From Apium graveolens (lineage: Eukaryota > Streptophyta > Magnoliopsida > Apiales > Apiaceae): DNA of 64,000 nt. Under the pieces are notes generated by a model. It searched no databases and was not told the origin of the DNA. It was given only the letters and a program-made list of their open reading frames with translations. Numbering within the stretch: the stretch's first letter is position 1; every line of letters begins with the position of its first letter. The stretch spans positions 22,085 through 86,084 of the forward strand of contig NW_027417565.1 of assembly GCF_009905375.1 (NCBI RefSeq). Reading direction: 5' to 3'. The translations under genes and the position numbers were made by a program. This document shows positions 39,675 through 50,300 of this stretch, piece by piece.

Positions 39675-40805
39675 TGTTAGGTCCCAATGTGTTTGTAGAA
39701 GGGGGGTTGAATACAAACAGTACCAAATAATTGAATAAATGCGGAATAAAAAATGTGAAACAAAATTCAAGTTAAATAAAAATATTATTAAACTTGAAAG
39801 GTGTTACAACAACTGTATCGATTACAAGGTATTAATCTCAAATCAATTATCACAAATCTAGAATAAATTCGACATGAACTTTTTCTATTTTTGCAATAAT
39901 TAGAATCAAATGCTAAACGCGATTTGAGATTAAGTTCTAGGGATTTTGATTCGCTAGATTGTTACACAAGAACAAGATAAAGATTTCTAGTTGATTGGAT
40001 TTAACTTTATAATATAGAAATTGATCTTGAAGTTTTGCAGAGAAGAATAAAATGTTTGCTGCGACTGCTCTGTTCTTGTTTTTTTAACTTGTATATTTGA
40101 TGATAATGTTTTCTGCTGCTTCTGTTTCTTTTTAATTCATTCAACAGAATTGAATTGAACTGGAATGACAATCCTGAGCTCAGCAAGACTTTCGGTATGA
40201 CAATCAAATGAACTAGCAAGACTATCAGAATGAACTAGCAAGACAATCAGAATGAACTAGCAAGACAATCCTCCTCCCAGTGTAACTTTCGGTGAGTCTA
40301 TTGTTTGTACTAGCATGACTTTCGGTATGACTATTGATTGTCATACCGATTGTCATACTAGTACAATCAGTTTGACTTGCTGAATTTAAATAAATTTTAA
40401 TCCAATTTAAATTCTGAAAATTCCTAAAATTAATTCAGAATTAATTAATCAATTAATTCAATTAATAAATAAATTATTCTTCACAGATATAATTTATTTT
40501 CTTAATTAAATTAGATGACTCAATTAATTAATAGAGAATTAATTCTAGTCTTCAACAGCACCCATCTTTCTGCAAATCTTCTGAAAATCACTGAAAATTA
40601 TGAATCAATTCCACCACTTCAATATTGACACTCGATGTACTGTCTGGTTCATGAGTGACTAACTTCCATGACGTTTCTTCATGTCTTGACTTTGACACTT
40701 TGATTTTCTTCAGATTAAATCCTTGTAATTAATGATACTCTGACGAGATCTCTGTCACTTGATTAAATCCACGATCTTGATTTATATCACTGAGGCATGA
40801 TCACT
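39675..40805 (-). repeat. Partial copia LTR, right end of array
   Basis: Matches the first 1131 bases (plus-strand order) of the full LTR, starting TGTTAGGTCCC, and stops at GAGGCATGATCA. The chromovirus sequence CTAGGAACGC follows. The primer binding site of unit II is just left (39660-39674). Confidence 0.9.
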
Positions 40806-40893
40806 AGGAACGCTATCTACTACTAGCAATCCTATCAAAATTGGTGACAAGTCACTCAGCCTTCTTCAAGGTCTACATCTAGTCACTAATCTC

Positions 40894-41565
40894 TCAGTCA
40901 CTATCACTGCAAGTGAGGTCACGCACCCTCCTCATCGCTCCTGCAATCATCATCTTTGCATCGACTACCGGGATGTATCCTCCCACTGATGTCATCTTCA
41001 TCTGAACCCTGGTACGAAGCTCGATTCCATCGATCTCTCTACGGGCTATGACTGGGGAAGCAGCTTTGAAATCTCTGGGGTATCCTAGTCGGGTGGCTCT
41101 CTCATCTGTTAGTGCCTGGCGTAACTCAGCAATGTGGGCAGACACCGCTGTGATCTCAGCGTTAAGCTGACTCACTACCCAGTCGTGTACGGCTACATGC
41201 ATGGTCGCCGGTGGTGGCAGAGGTGAGTCTGGGTCGCTAGAGGATATGTCATGGACCTCATAGAACTGTGCGCGTATCGCCTCCTCATCATCGTCATCAG
41301 TATAGGACATAGGGCTCTGGATCCCTGGGGGTGGTGTAGGAGAGCGAATAGCCTGGTGTGGGTACATCTCTACATCTCTCCATACTACGCCATTAGCTAC
41401 GGGGATAGGAAGCTCAGTCTCCTCCTCTAGGACATCCTCAGTAGGGTCATCGTCTGAATCATCAATGGGTGGGCTCTCTGGCTCGGGAATAGGGTTATGC
41501 TCAGGAATCATGACATCATCAACAGGGTCAACCTCCCTCCTAGGCTCCACTGGTACCTGACACAA
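40894..41565 (-). CDS. N-terminal/extra ORF of the 23.5-kb chromovirus
   Basis: A 223-residue frame (minus) starts about 170 bases after the primer binding site. It is acidic and proline-rich in the first half (PEHNPIPEPESPPIDDSDDD, SPTPPPGIQSPMSYTDDDDE) and contains a short helix-prone segment (VVSQLNAEITAVSAHIAELR), then a basic end (MRRVRDLTCSDSD). I recognise no domain. The position is that of the gag start or of the small extra ORF before gag in Tekay-type elements. The true gag core should follow downstream but is lost at the copia junction (40805). Confidence 0.55.
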   Translation of the reverse strand: MCQVPVEPRREVDPVDDVMIPEHNPIPEPESPPIDDSDDDPTEDVLEEETELPIPVANGVVWRDVEMYPHQAIRSPTPPPGIQSPMSYTDDDDEEAIRAQFYEVHDISSSDPDSPLPPPATMHVAVHDWVVSQLNAEITAVSAHIAELRQALTDERATRLGYPRDFKAASPVIARREIDGIELRTRVQMKMTSVGGYIPVVDAKMMIAGAMRRVRDLTCSDSD

Positions 41566-41731
41566 TAGGCAAGGTGTTACTAACTTAGAGTTGGAATTCC
41601 CTTGAGGGTAAAACAGTCAAGACTACCCGTGTAGCCCGGCGACAAACTCGACTTGAGCTCTAATTGATCGTTTTATTATTCTTAGGTCTACATATTTTAT
41701 ATCCTATCGTTTCCAAGATTTGATAACCTAA

Positions 41732-41748
41732 GGCTCTGATACCATTTC
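41732..41748 (-). promoter_or_regulatory. Primer binding site of the 23.5-kb chromovirus
   Basis: On the minus strand TGGTATCAGAGCC follows the 5' LTR by four bases; this is the usual initiator tRNA-Met complement. Confidence 0.9.
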
Positions 41749-44700
41749 TGTGGCGCCCCAAAACCCGGGGTCAGGAGTCTCGGAAGCCATGCTATCTAAA
41801 CTTACACAACACACACTACGATATGTAAATACTCACGCTTCACGACCCCACACTTAACACACACACACTACAGGTTATTGTTTTAGAAACGAACCATCAT
41901 TACTAGAGAAATTTTATTACAACCCAAATATAATTAGTCTTACCGGGGGTTACCTTTAAGTAAGGTTAATCCGCCGGCCGAATATACGTTTCTTATTTCT
42001 TATTTTACATAAACCATACTTATAAATAAGCCGAACTATAAACAACTGAAAACTAATCCAGCTTATTCCGACTACCTGAGGTACTGCACCAAACAATCTA
42101 CGGAACAGCTGGCCATTTCCTACCCGTTTCCTGGTTGTGGTTCTCATGGCAGGCATCTTAATTCACTGTTGTGTTGTGTCAATTTAAGAAAATAAGTGTG
42201 AGCTAAGATGCTCAGCATAATAATGTACAATATGAAAATGAATGTATAATAACATCATATATTATATATATGTTTTATTTAAAAGTAGATTTCTTGGTGT
42301 CCCACACCTTCTTATGAAAACAATTCTTTTAAGGGGGTTTTATAACCTGCGAATACCTTAATAGTAATCCCAGCACCTAGGCTTGGGTTACGGTATTGCA
42401 TATTAATTCCAATTGGAAGATTTTGGACATCTCACAGGAGCCACCGCATACGATGATCAGTCGTCCTACGGAAAGTAACCTTCTTTACTAGTAAAAGGAC
42501 GAATATCGTCATCTCTCGGGTATCACCCTGGCCGCATTCGGGCTACGTGTCCCATTTTCGGGTATACACATACTTCACAAGTTCCTGAGTACACAAAGTA
42601 CCTTCACCTGCGGTACCGTAGGTAGCCCATCCAGCACACGTAGTACCAGAGTCTACCCCTCCATTGTCCTTCAACAAAATTCTATCAATCTCGGGAACTT
42701 GAACCACATCGAAGTTCCCCAAGCGTTTTGCTTGTTGATAGAGATAGCTTATTTTTTAAAATATAAGTGTATATATATGTATATACGTACTTTCGAGAAT
42801 TTCGGAGGAAGTACTAGGGATGTGTGTTGACCGTTGTCAACAGATAATTAATAAGGGGAAAAGTTTCTTTTTGAAACTATATTCAATATAATAATAAGTC
42901 GGGATAATATTCACCGACGATCTGAAATTATTCAAATGATACTTCTAAATCAAAAGGTATATCAGGATCTATGATCTTTAAATCAATAACAATCCTTAAA
43001 TAAATAATCATTAATTAAATAGTAGTCTATAAATAATTAAATGATAATTGATATTAATCATACCTCGAATGAGTTATTCTTTTAAAAGATTTATTTAAAT
43101 AGTATTCCTCAACTAGTTTGTGTTTACATAATTAATAATCTATAATGATTAATCGGGTTTGAAATAAATAAACGTTGAAGTATACTACTCCTATAATAAA
43201 GGAATACTTATATAATATTTAATATCCGAATCAATAAAATATAGTTGAGGGAATATGCTCATTGGGAAATCATTTTAAAAGTTCGAGGTGTTTTAATGTT
43301 TCGTAAGTGGACGATGAGTCCCTTTAAAACGTACCACTATGGACGTATAACCATCTTATAATATCTCTGGAACGATTTTCGGGTTTTATCTTAATCCCCG
43401 ACCGAACCTCGGTCTTATACAATATATCACACTTAAAGCGAAATAATGATTTCACGATATATACTTATCGTACAACATCGCTATATTATGCGAAAATTCA
43501 ACAACTACGTATCATGGCAAACATGGTATTTATGCGATGATAGTAAAACAATCCTTTCACAACACAACAGTAAAATGGAGTTGGGTTTGTAAACTTTCCT
43601 GGGTATCTCGAGGTGGAGGATACTCTCGGTTCCGCTCAGAAATCTATAACCATAAACACATTTCATTTCGTTAGGTTCCGTCCTAATTCACGGTAACTCG
43701 CACTCATGCACTACTCATTATACACCCTCTCAACTCATACTACCCTTAACATTTCTTTTAAGTCAAAAACACTTTATGGTCACTTCATTTTCCTAAGTAT
43801 CTTGAGTTCATTCTCATTATCGTTGTCGGCTCTGCTTAAGGATTCTTACAGTTTCTACTCGCGCGGTCTCGGCTCCGACATTTTTATAAAATTGAGAAAT
43901 CAATATTTTCACTTGAAATTATTATGACAGTTAGGAAACTCCACATGTTACTCTCTGTAAAAATTTCATGATTTATGAATACTTTTAAGTCTATCCTTTA
44001 TATTTTCAAAGTTCGTGATTCGTAGCAGTTTTTGTCGCGTAAAACACTTTTACTAAAACGATCATAACTTTTGATCCGTAAATCAGAATTAAGCGATTCA
44101 AGCGCCTAAATGATCCTTATAACATTTTATATCTTAAACAAAGGTTATTTCGCAAGAATCTATAGTTTGAAACTTCGAGACTTTCTGCAGAAACTTAAAG
44201 TTACGGTTTGTTGGTTTTAACGAAGTTACGTTTACGATCGGGGTTTCGTTTACGCCTTAACTATCAACAGAACCACCAACAATCATCATATCATCATCAA
44301 CACACAAACTCCTCTCAATAACATCATGTTCTTGAGGCAACAACAACCAACCTTAAATCTACTCAACTTAATCATCAAGATTTCATCAACAACACTTAGT
44401 AAGCTAGGTTTACTAACACCCACTAAATGGATCTTAAACATGAATCTTAAATAAAGTTAGGCCAAAGATTTTTACCTTTATTGAAAGCTTGAGATGTGTT
44501 CTTGAGGATGGTGGAGTCTTGGAAGTGCTTGGTATGATTTTTGGAACCTAAAACCACCATTAAAATCAAGAAACCAAAGAGAGGTTACTATTCACACTAT
44601 TCACTAGTGAGTTTCTTGAATTTATTCCACCCATCAAACCTTGATAAAAGGAGATGAAAGATTTTTCTTACCTTAGTTTAGTTGCTAGGAGGCTTGGGAA

Positions 44701-45478
44701 ATAATTGTGTGATTTTACAAGAACTAGAGCTTGGAGTTTTGAATTGCAATTCCCCTTTTTTCTTCAAAAAGCCGAATGGAGCTAAATGGGGTGGGGGGGG
44801 TATTTATAGCACTTGGTTGCTTCTCTTGGATGATTTCTAGGTTGCTTCTTGGAAGGTGACTTGATATCTTTGCAAGTTGATATTTATTCTTTCTAGGATA
44901 GCTTAGGTTTATTCCTTGTCTCCAAATCCATGGACAAATCTTTGTAGCTTGCTAGCTTACAAGCTAAACTACAAGGTTAGCTCCTTAGCACACTATTTGC
45001 TAGCTAGCTTGGTCACCCTAGGGTTAGCTCACTATTTGATGAAGTAACCATGGTTACTTCTTTACCATGGTTTAGTTAGTGCGTTACGTTTAATTAATCG
45101 TTTACGCGTTCGCTCGGTTACTTAAACGTTCTCCGCAATACTTATTCGTAAATGGTTCGCAATGTAATTCTTTTCATTTCTAGTCCTTATATTTTTATTT
45201 ATCCTAATTGAATATAAATCCGTAGGATTTTAATCTCGTAATTATATTGTGATTCCCGTAATCCTTGATAAGTCGTAATTACGGTCATTTTTCAAAGTTC
45301 GTTTTCTTCGAAAACTAATAGCGTTTACATACACTTATTTGGTACGTATAGTTGTAATATCGATTCCGAAACTCATTTTCTTATGCACTATATAGTGTGG
45401 GCTCAAAAAATTTTCCCGTATGTCAGGGTTACTATTCATTAAACGTTTTACACGGTCTCAAAAATTTGAGCTATTACA
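41749..45478 (-). mobile_element. 5' LTR of the 23.5-kb chromovirus
   Basis: A 3730-bp partner of 21932-25669. The sense TATA box (GCTATAAATA, 44801-44810) puts U3 at about 670 bp and leaves about 3 kb of transcribed leader within the LTR. A run of C lies directly downstream of the TATA box. The palindrome with half-site GAAGTAACCA is at 45041-45060. Confidence 0.92.
41956..42214 (-). other. Leader module and small ORF, 5' LTR copy
   Basis: Minus strand: a perfect TGAGC-N6-GCTCA hairpin (42199-42214), then ACACTTATTTTC, a stretch ending in ACAACAG, nine bases and an ATG (42156) opening a 66-codon frame that starts MPAMRTTTRKRVGN. It lies about 2.6 kb downstream of the LTR TATA box and 0.2 kb before the primer site, so it is in the transcribed leader. 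The CAG could be a splice acceptor joining a distant first exon to this ORF or to gag. No family recognised. Confidence 0.5.
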
Positions 45479-45483
45479 ATAAG

Positions 45484-48400
45484 TCTGGTACATCAAAAGT
45501 TGAAAGCCTAGCCTATTGGTAGATCCTACCTCGGCTATAACGGTATCAACGCCTACAGGAAACTGCGGAACGTTTCCTAACCGCTTGCGAATCGGGAGCT
45601 TGGTCCTGTTCATCTTTTCTATCTGTTGTTGTGTGATGAAAGAAGAAAGCAAGCGTGAGCAACAAGCCCACCGAAATAATATGTATAATAATTAACAATA
45701 TATGAGAATTCTCATAGTACTCATGAAAGTCTTGGTCAAGAAAAAATGAACCAAGTTTGATATCTTAATGCGACGAAGTCGCAAAATATTCAGTATATAT
45801 ACTTATATACTTTTCAAAATCTTGGAAGTCCTCTTCCATGCCTAATATACACAGAGTTCCAGTTTATAACTGTATAAAAATATCGTTGCAAGGTGATCTC
45901 ATATATCTAACCTTGTCTCAACGTTTTTGTGAAAATCTTTGTCATGCATAAGATAATCATTAACCAGATATAAGTTTAAAAGATGAAGTTACAAGATACT
46001 CCAATATACTTATATCTTTTCCAAATACTACTTGAACTACCACCGTTCAAGTTATAATCAGTTTCAAAAGTTCATCACACTGATGAGACTACAAGACAAG
46101 ATTTGAATAGATTCAATCTTTGAATATCATTATAAATAATGAAGTTACGAGGTACTTCATTAAGTCCCGATATATATATACACCTATATATATATTTCAT
46201 ACACTCCTTGAAAACCTCTGTTATGAAAATTATAAATAGAGTTGCAATATCCAATGAATTTGGAAAGGAGAAAACCTTGGCATAAACCTGATATCGTGCT
46301 GATCAGGCAAGGATACCAATAAGTAACCTTTTCTACTAGTAGATGGACGAATTCCCCACTGGTCATCACCCTGGCCGCAATAGGACCTTATGCTGGACTG
46401 CCACTCAGCCACTTACGCATTTGATGGATGCCCACTGAGCCACTTACACTTTCATGGACGCCCACTGAGCCCATGTTCCTTATGCCGACTCAAATAGATG
46501 AACTTACTTCCCGAATGATGGGCAAGTAATCAAGATGTTTCTCAAAATAGCAACCTCGTTGCGAATGTAAAATACACCACTGAGCAGGATCCCTCAGGTT
46601 TTGAGCGAGTATTTAAATCCCCTTCGAAAGGAAGATCTTAAATATATAAATGAGTTTTGGGATCCGCTCTAACTTTTAAAAATCATTTTGAAGACTCGAA
46701 AACATTTTTAAGAATGTTTGGAGTAATGCTGATTTAATGAAATAAATCAGTCCCGATATATTAGAAAATATCTGAACATTATTATTTAAATAATATTCCC
46801 ATAAGGATAATCTCTATATAAATAATTTGAAGTAGAAGTTTTACAACTCATACTTGAAATGAATATTAAATAACTAAAGATATACTTATTCGAAAGTATT
46901 ATCTTTATTTGAATAATCGAAAATAAGTTTGATTATCGAAATATTATTCTTTAATAAAATAAAGAATATTATTTAATAAATAAGCGGAGTCATAAGTTCT
47001 CAAATGAATATTCAAAATAATATTCATTAAATAAAATAAACGGAGTCATAAGTCCTCAAATGAATATTCAACTAATATTCATTAAATAAAATAAACCGAG
47101 TCATAAGTTCTCAAATGAATATTCAAAATAATATTCATTAAATAAAATAAACCGAGTCATAAGTCCTCGAATGAATATTCAAAATAATATTCATTAAATA
47201 AAATAAACGGAGTCATAAGTCCTCGAATGAATATTCAACTAATATTCATTAAATAAAATAAACCGAGTCATAAGTCCTCGAATGAATATTCAAACTAATA
47301 TTCATTAAATAAAATAAATCTATCGAATAAACCTTATTCGATTAATAGTTTTGAAACTATATCAATATATATATATATATAAATATATATATAATATACT
47401 CGGGAACATCGACTCCCGGTTTTAGAAAATGTTCACCTTTGGGTCCCCTATCCTAAGGGTATACGCAACTACTGCTTATCTCTAGCATAGGTATTATGCA
47501 ACTATAAGCATTGAAATCAACAGAAAGATAACCAGATTACGAAACAGACATGCATATATATACCATATCAGCATGCTTCAATATATCGCAAAATTTGCTA
47601 ATTAACCAATATGCATCTATCACAAGATAATGCATATTCATATATACATCACAACAACAGTATAACGGGTAGAAAACTTGCCTGAGTGCTCCCGGATAGA
47701 CTTAAGCTTAGAGTGGGTCCGATAACCTATGAACAACAACATAAATCGGAATTAAACCCCGGTCGCTTAAGAAACTAGACTTTAACCAATTGAACCATAA
47801 CGTTTGTTTTTACGCTTAACGATTCACTTACGTCGCTCGAGTACCCTCGGCTCCACCATTTTTAATAAATTAACCATTAAGAATTTTAAAGCGATTCTTT
47901 CGCGAGTACCTTACCAACTGACTAATCCACTTAATCTAATTGTTTCATACCCCAATTAGTCATTTAAAGTCCTTAACCAAGGTTTCAAAGTATAGCGAGG
48001 GGTAATGGTTTGGTCGCGAAATGCCGTTACTTAAAACGATCGTTTCTCCTAAACCGTACATCGGATTCAAACGAACCACATATCAAAATGAAGCTCGTAA
48101 CATGAACTATCTAATCATGGAAATGGTCAAAACCTAACAGTGAGTTCTCGGGTCCTGATGTTAAGAACAAAACAGTCTAAAGTAAATCGGACATTACGAC
48201 GGCTATGTTTACGCGATTACCAAAGTTTATACCACTTCAACCAATCCACAATTCAACTCACAATCAACATTACAAACAAAATCCCTCCAAACCTCACCAC
48301 ATCAGTCCATTACTTCATGTTTTATCCAACTTATTAAATCACAACAAAAGCTACTAACCATACTAAGGTTCATTAACTAATAACCAAGATTCAACCATCA

Positions 48401-49486
48401 AAATCTCTACAAACTCAACCAAACTTTAAATAAACAAGAATCATGCTTCTCATATACTATATCAATCATAACCATTCCTAATTACTCAAAACTAAAGCTA
48501 GGGTTTGGAGTTTATACCTTCTTGAAGCTTCTTAACACAACACAAGAGCTTTGAATGCCTAAAAGAACCTTGATCCTTGCTTGTATAACCTTAAACTTTC
48601 ATAAAAATTCAAGAAAACTAAAGTTATTTTTTGACAGTTACTATTCACCATCTTCTTCCTTGAATTATTGGAAGAGATTGTGAAGGAAATTGAAGCTTAG
48701 AATCATGGGATAACTATATCTATGTATAAGGAACCTTGGATAATTACCTCATGATTTAACAATGCTTGGATCTTGGATTTTGATTTTTTTTCTCCTTGAA
48801 AATGAAGGAAAGCCGAGAGCTTGATGTTCTTGAAAGTGAAAGTCAACTTGTGTTTTGTGTTTTTGGTTTGTTTTGTCTTGGTTGCTTTATTTTTGTTGTT
48901 AATTAACCTTTTACCATGGTAAAATTTATGTGGCTTGAAATCAACCAACAATACCTTCTCATTTGGTCATGCTTATATCATCCACTTATGTCATCTTCCC
49001 ACACTTATCTTCTTCTTGTTGGTGTGATGACATCATCATCATTAACCTCTTTGATTAACTCCTAATTACTTGGCTAATGATCGCTGATCTGTTATACGGT
49101 TCGCTTAACTTTCGTTCTCGTTTATCGTTTGATGGATCATACCCGGGATCTTATTACTTGGGTTCCCTTAACCTTTCTCAATACATTATATTCCTTTTGA
49201 TGATCCCCTCTTATAATCCTTGAATTTAAATATCTTTTATCCTGTTACCTTATACTCAATTCTTTCGGTATCTGGTGGATTTTCGGTAAAAATCAAAGTG
49301 TTCGAATTTGGATTCTGACGATCTTTACATACATTTATATCCCATATAAAGTACTAATAAGATCTCAGAATATCAATAGAAGAACCCCTACATAGTGTGG
49401 CATGAAAAGTTTTCTTATTCAGCATAATCAGCAAAATCACTATTCATAAGGGTTTCAAAAAAATTCCAAAAATTGGGGTTATTACA
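45484..49486 (-). repeat. 3' LTR of the host chromovirus, main part
   Basis: This part continues 21663-21931 after the insertion and ends ...TTGGGGTTATTACA. It carries a leader module with a small ORF starting MNRTKLPIRKRLGN at 45613, whose last codons are interrupted by the 23.5-kb insertion, as well as the 56-bp minisatellite at 46985-47318 and an AT microsatellite near 47363-47395. It has diverged strongly from the 23.5-kb element's LTR and belongs to a different family. Apart from these, I see noncoding AT-rich DNA. Confidence 0.75.
46985..47318. repeat. Minisatellite, 55-56-bp unit, 6 copies
   Basis: Copies begin at 46985, 47041, 47096, 47152, 47208 and 47263, each with GAGTCATAAGTYCTCRAATG followed by an inverted pair AATGAATATT / AATATTCATT that would fold into a hairpin. 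It lies in the leader part of the host chromovirus LTR. Confidence 0.9.
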
Positions 49487-50300
49487 GTCTCCCCTTCTTA
49501 AAAGGATTCCGTCCCGGAATCAGATAGAAAAGGAGTATGGATACTTTCTTAGCATTGCACTTTCTAACTCTCGAGTAAATTTTCCCACAATGTGGTCCTA
49601 CCACCAAACTCTGCCTAGTTTGATAACCCTTCTCCTAAGCACTTGTTCCTTTTCAATCTATAACCCTTCCTGGTTGCTCCATTTAGGTTACGTCGGGTTG
49701 CATGTCTATGCGCTCATATGCCCCTATTTGTCTGGCATCCGAATTATACTTCCTTAATATTGATACGTGGAACACGTTATGAACTTGCTACATGTTCGGG
49801 GGTAGGGCTAGCTCATATGCTAACTTCCCAATACGTCTTAATACCTCAAAGGGTCTAACAATTCGTGGGTTTAGCTTTCCTTTCTTTCCGAACCTCATCC
49901 ATCCTTTCCAAGGGAATACCTATAACAACACTAGGTTCCCTACTTCCTATTCCTTGTCCTTTCGTGTCAAATCAACATACTTTTTATGTCCATCTTGGGC
50001 TACTACCAGCCGCCCTCTGATTAGATCTATTATATCCTTGGTCCTTTGGACCACTACTGGTCTGAGCATCTTGCGCTCTGTAACATCATCCTATCATAAG
50101 GGAGATCGACATTGCCTTCCCTCAAGGATCTCATAAGGCGATATCTCAATACTGACATATGATCTATTGTCGTAAGAAAACTCAATCCGTGTTAAGTGAC
50201 CATTTTAAATTCTTTCAAGTCTATTGCACAGACTCTCATCATAGCTTCTAGCATTATAGCTTTTGCTTCTCAATACCCATTCTTTTCCAGTTCGTAGTCA
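49487..50300 (-). pseudogene. Host chromovirus: polypurine tract and decayed integrase
   Basis: Next to the LTR the minus strand reads AAGAAGGGGAGAC (polypurine tract). The following sequence parallels 25690-26500 of the 23.5-kb element at DNA level (GGATTCCGTCCCGGAATCA, CTTTCCTTTCTTTCC and others). Near 50200-50280 the minus strand still reads MLEAMMRVCAIDLK, matching TLEDMLRVCAIDFK. Many frame breaks and stops; not functional. Confidence 0.7.

Larger units (their letters stand above)
27901..40805 (-). mobile_element. Tandem array of a non-autonomous copia element (LTR-int-LTR-int-LTR)
   Basis: Two units with the same spacing (6169 bp) repeat with very few differences: partial LTR 27901-28651, internal 28652-33505, full LTR 33506-34820, internal 34821-39674, partial LTR 39675-40805. 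Both internal regions are 4854 bp. The outer LTRs are truncated at different points and no target duplication flanks the array. Left junction: short shared TGAAC with the chromovirus RT. Right junction: plain. The array replaces the chromovirus gag-protease-RT region. The internal regions hold a full-size gag and a protease scrap but no integrase or RT. Confidence 0.9.
21932..45478 (-). mobile_element. Full-length Tekay-like chromovirus, 23.5 kb, with nested copia array
   Basis: Two LTRs of 3738 and 3730 bp (TGTGGC...ATTACA) are nearly identical to the eye, and the exact 5-bp duplication ATAAG flanks the element (21927-21931, 45479-45483). Primer site (tRNA-Met type) and polypurine tract sit in the right places for minus-strand reading. 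Coding remnants: integrase with chromodomain, RNase H and the end of RT (25703-27902), and an N-terminal ORF (40894-41565). The middle of gag, protease and most of RT is gone, replaced by a 12.9-kb copia array (27901-40805). Confidence 0.92.

Noticed and set aside
46985..47318. Regularly spaced repeats resembling a CRISPR array
   Set aside because: Units are contiguous tandem copies without unique spacers, in plant LTR DNA; this is a minisatellite.
49473..50136. Plus-strand frames of 94 and 114 residues
   Set aside because: They are antisense to decayed chromovirus integrase, which aligns with the minus strand of the 23.5-kb element.
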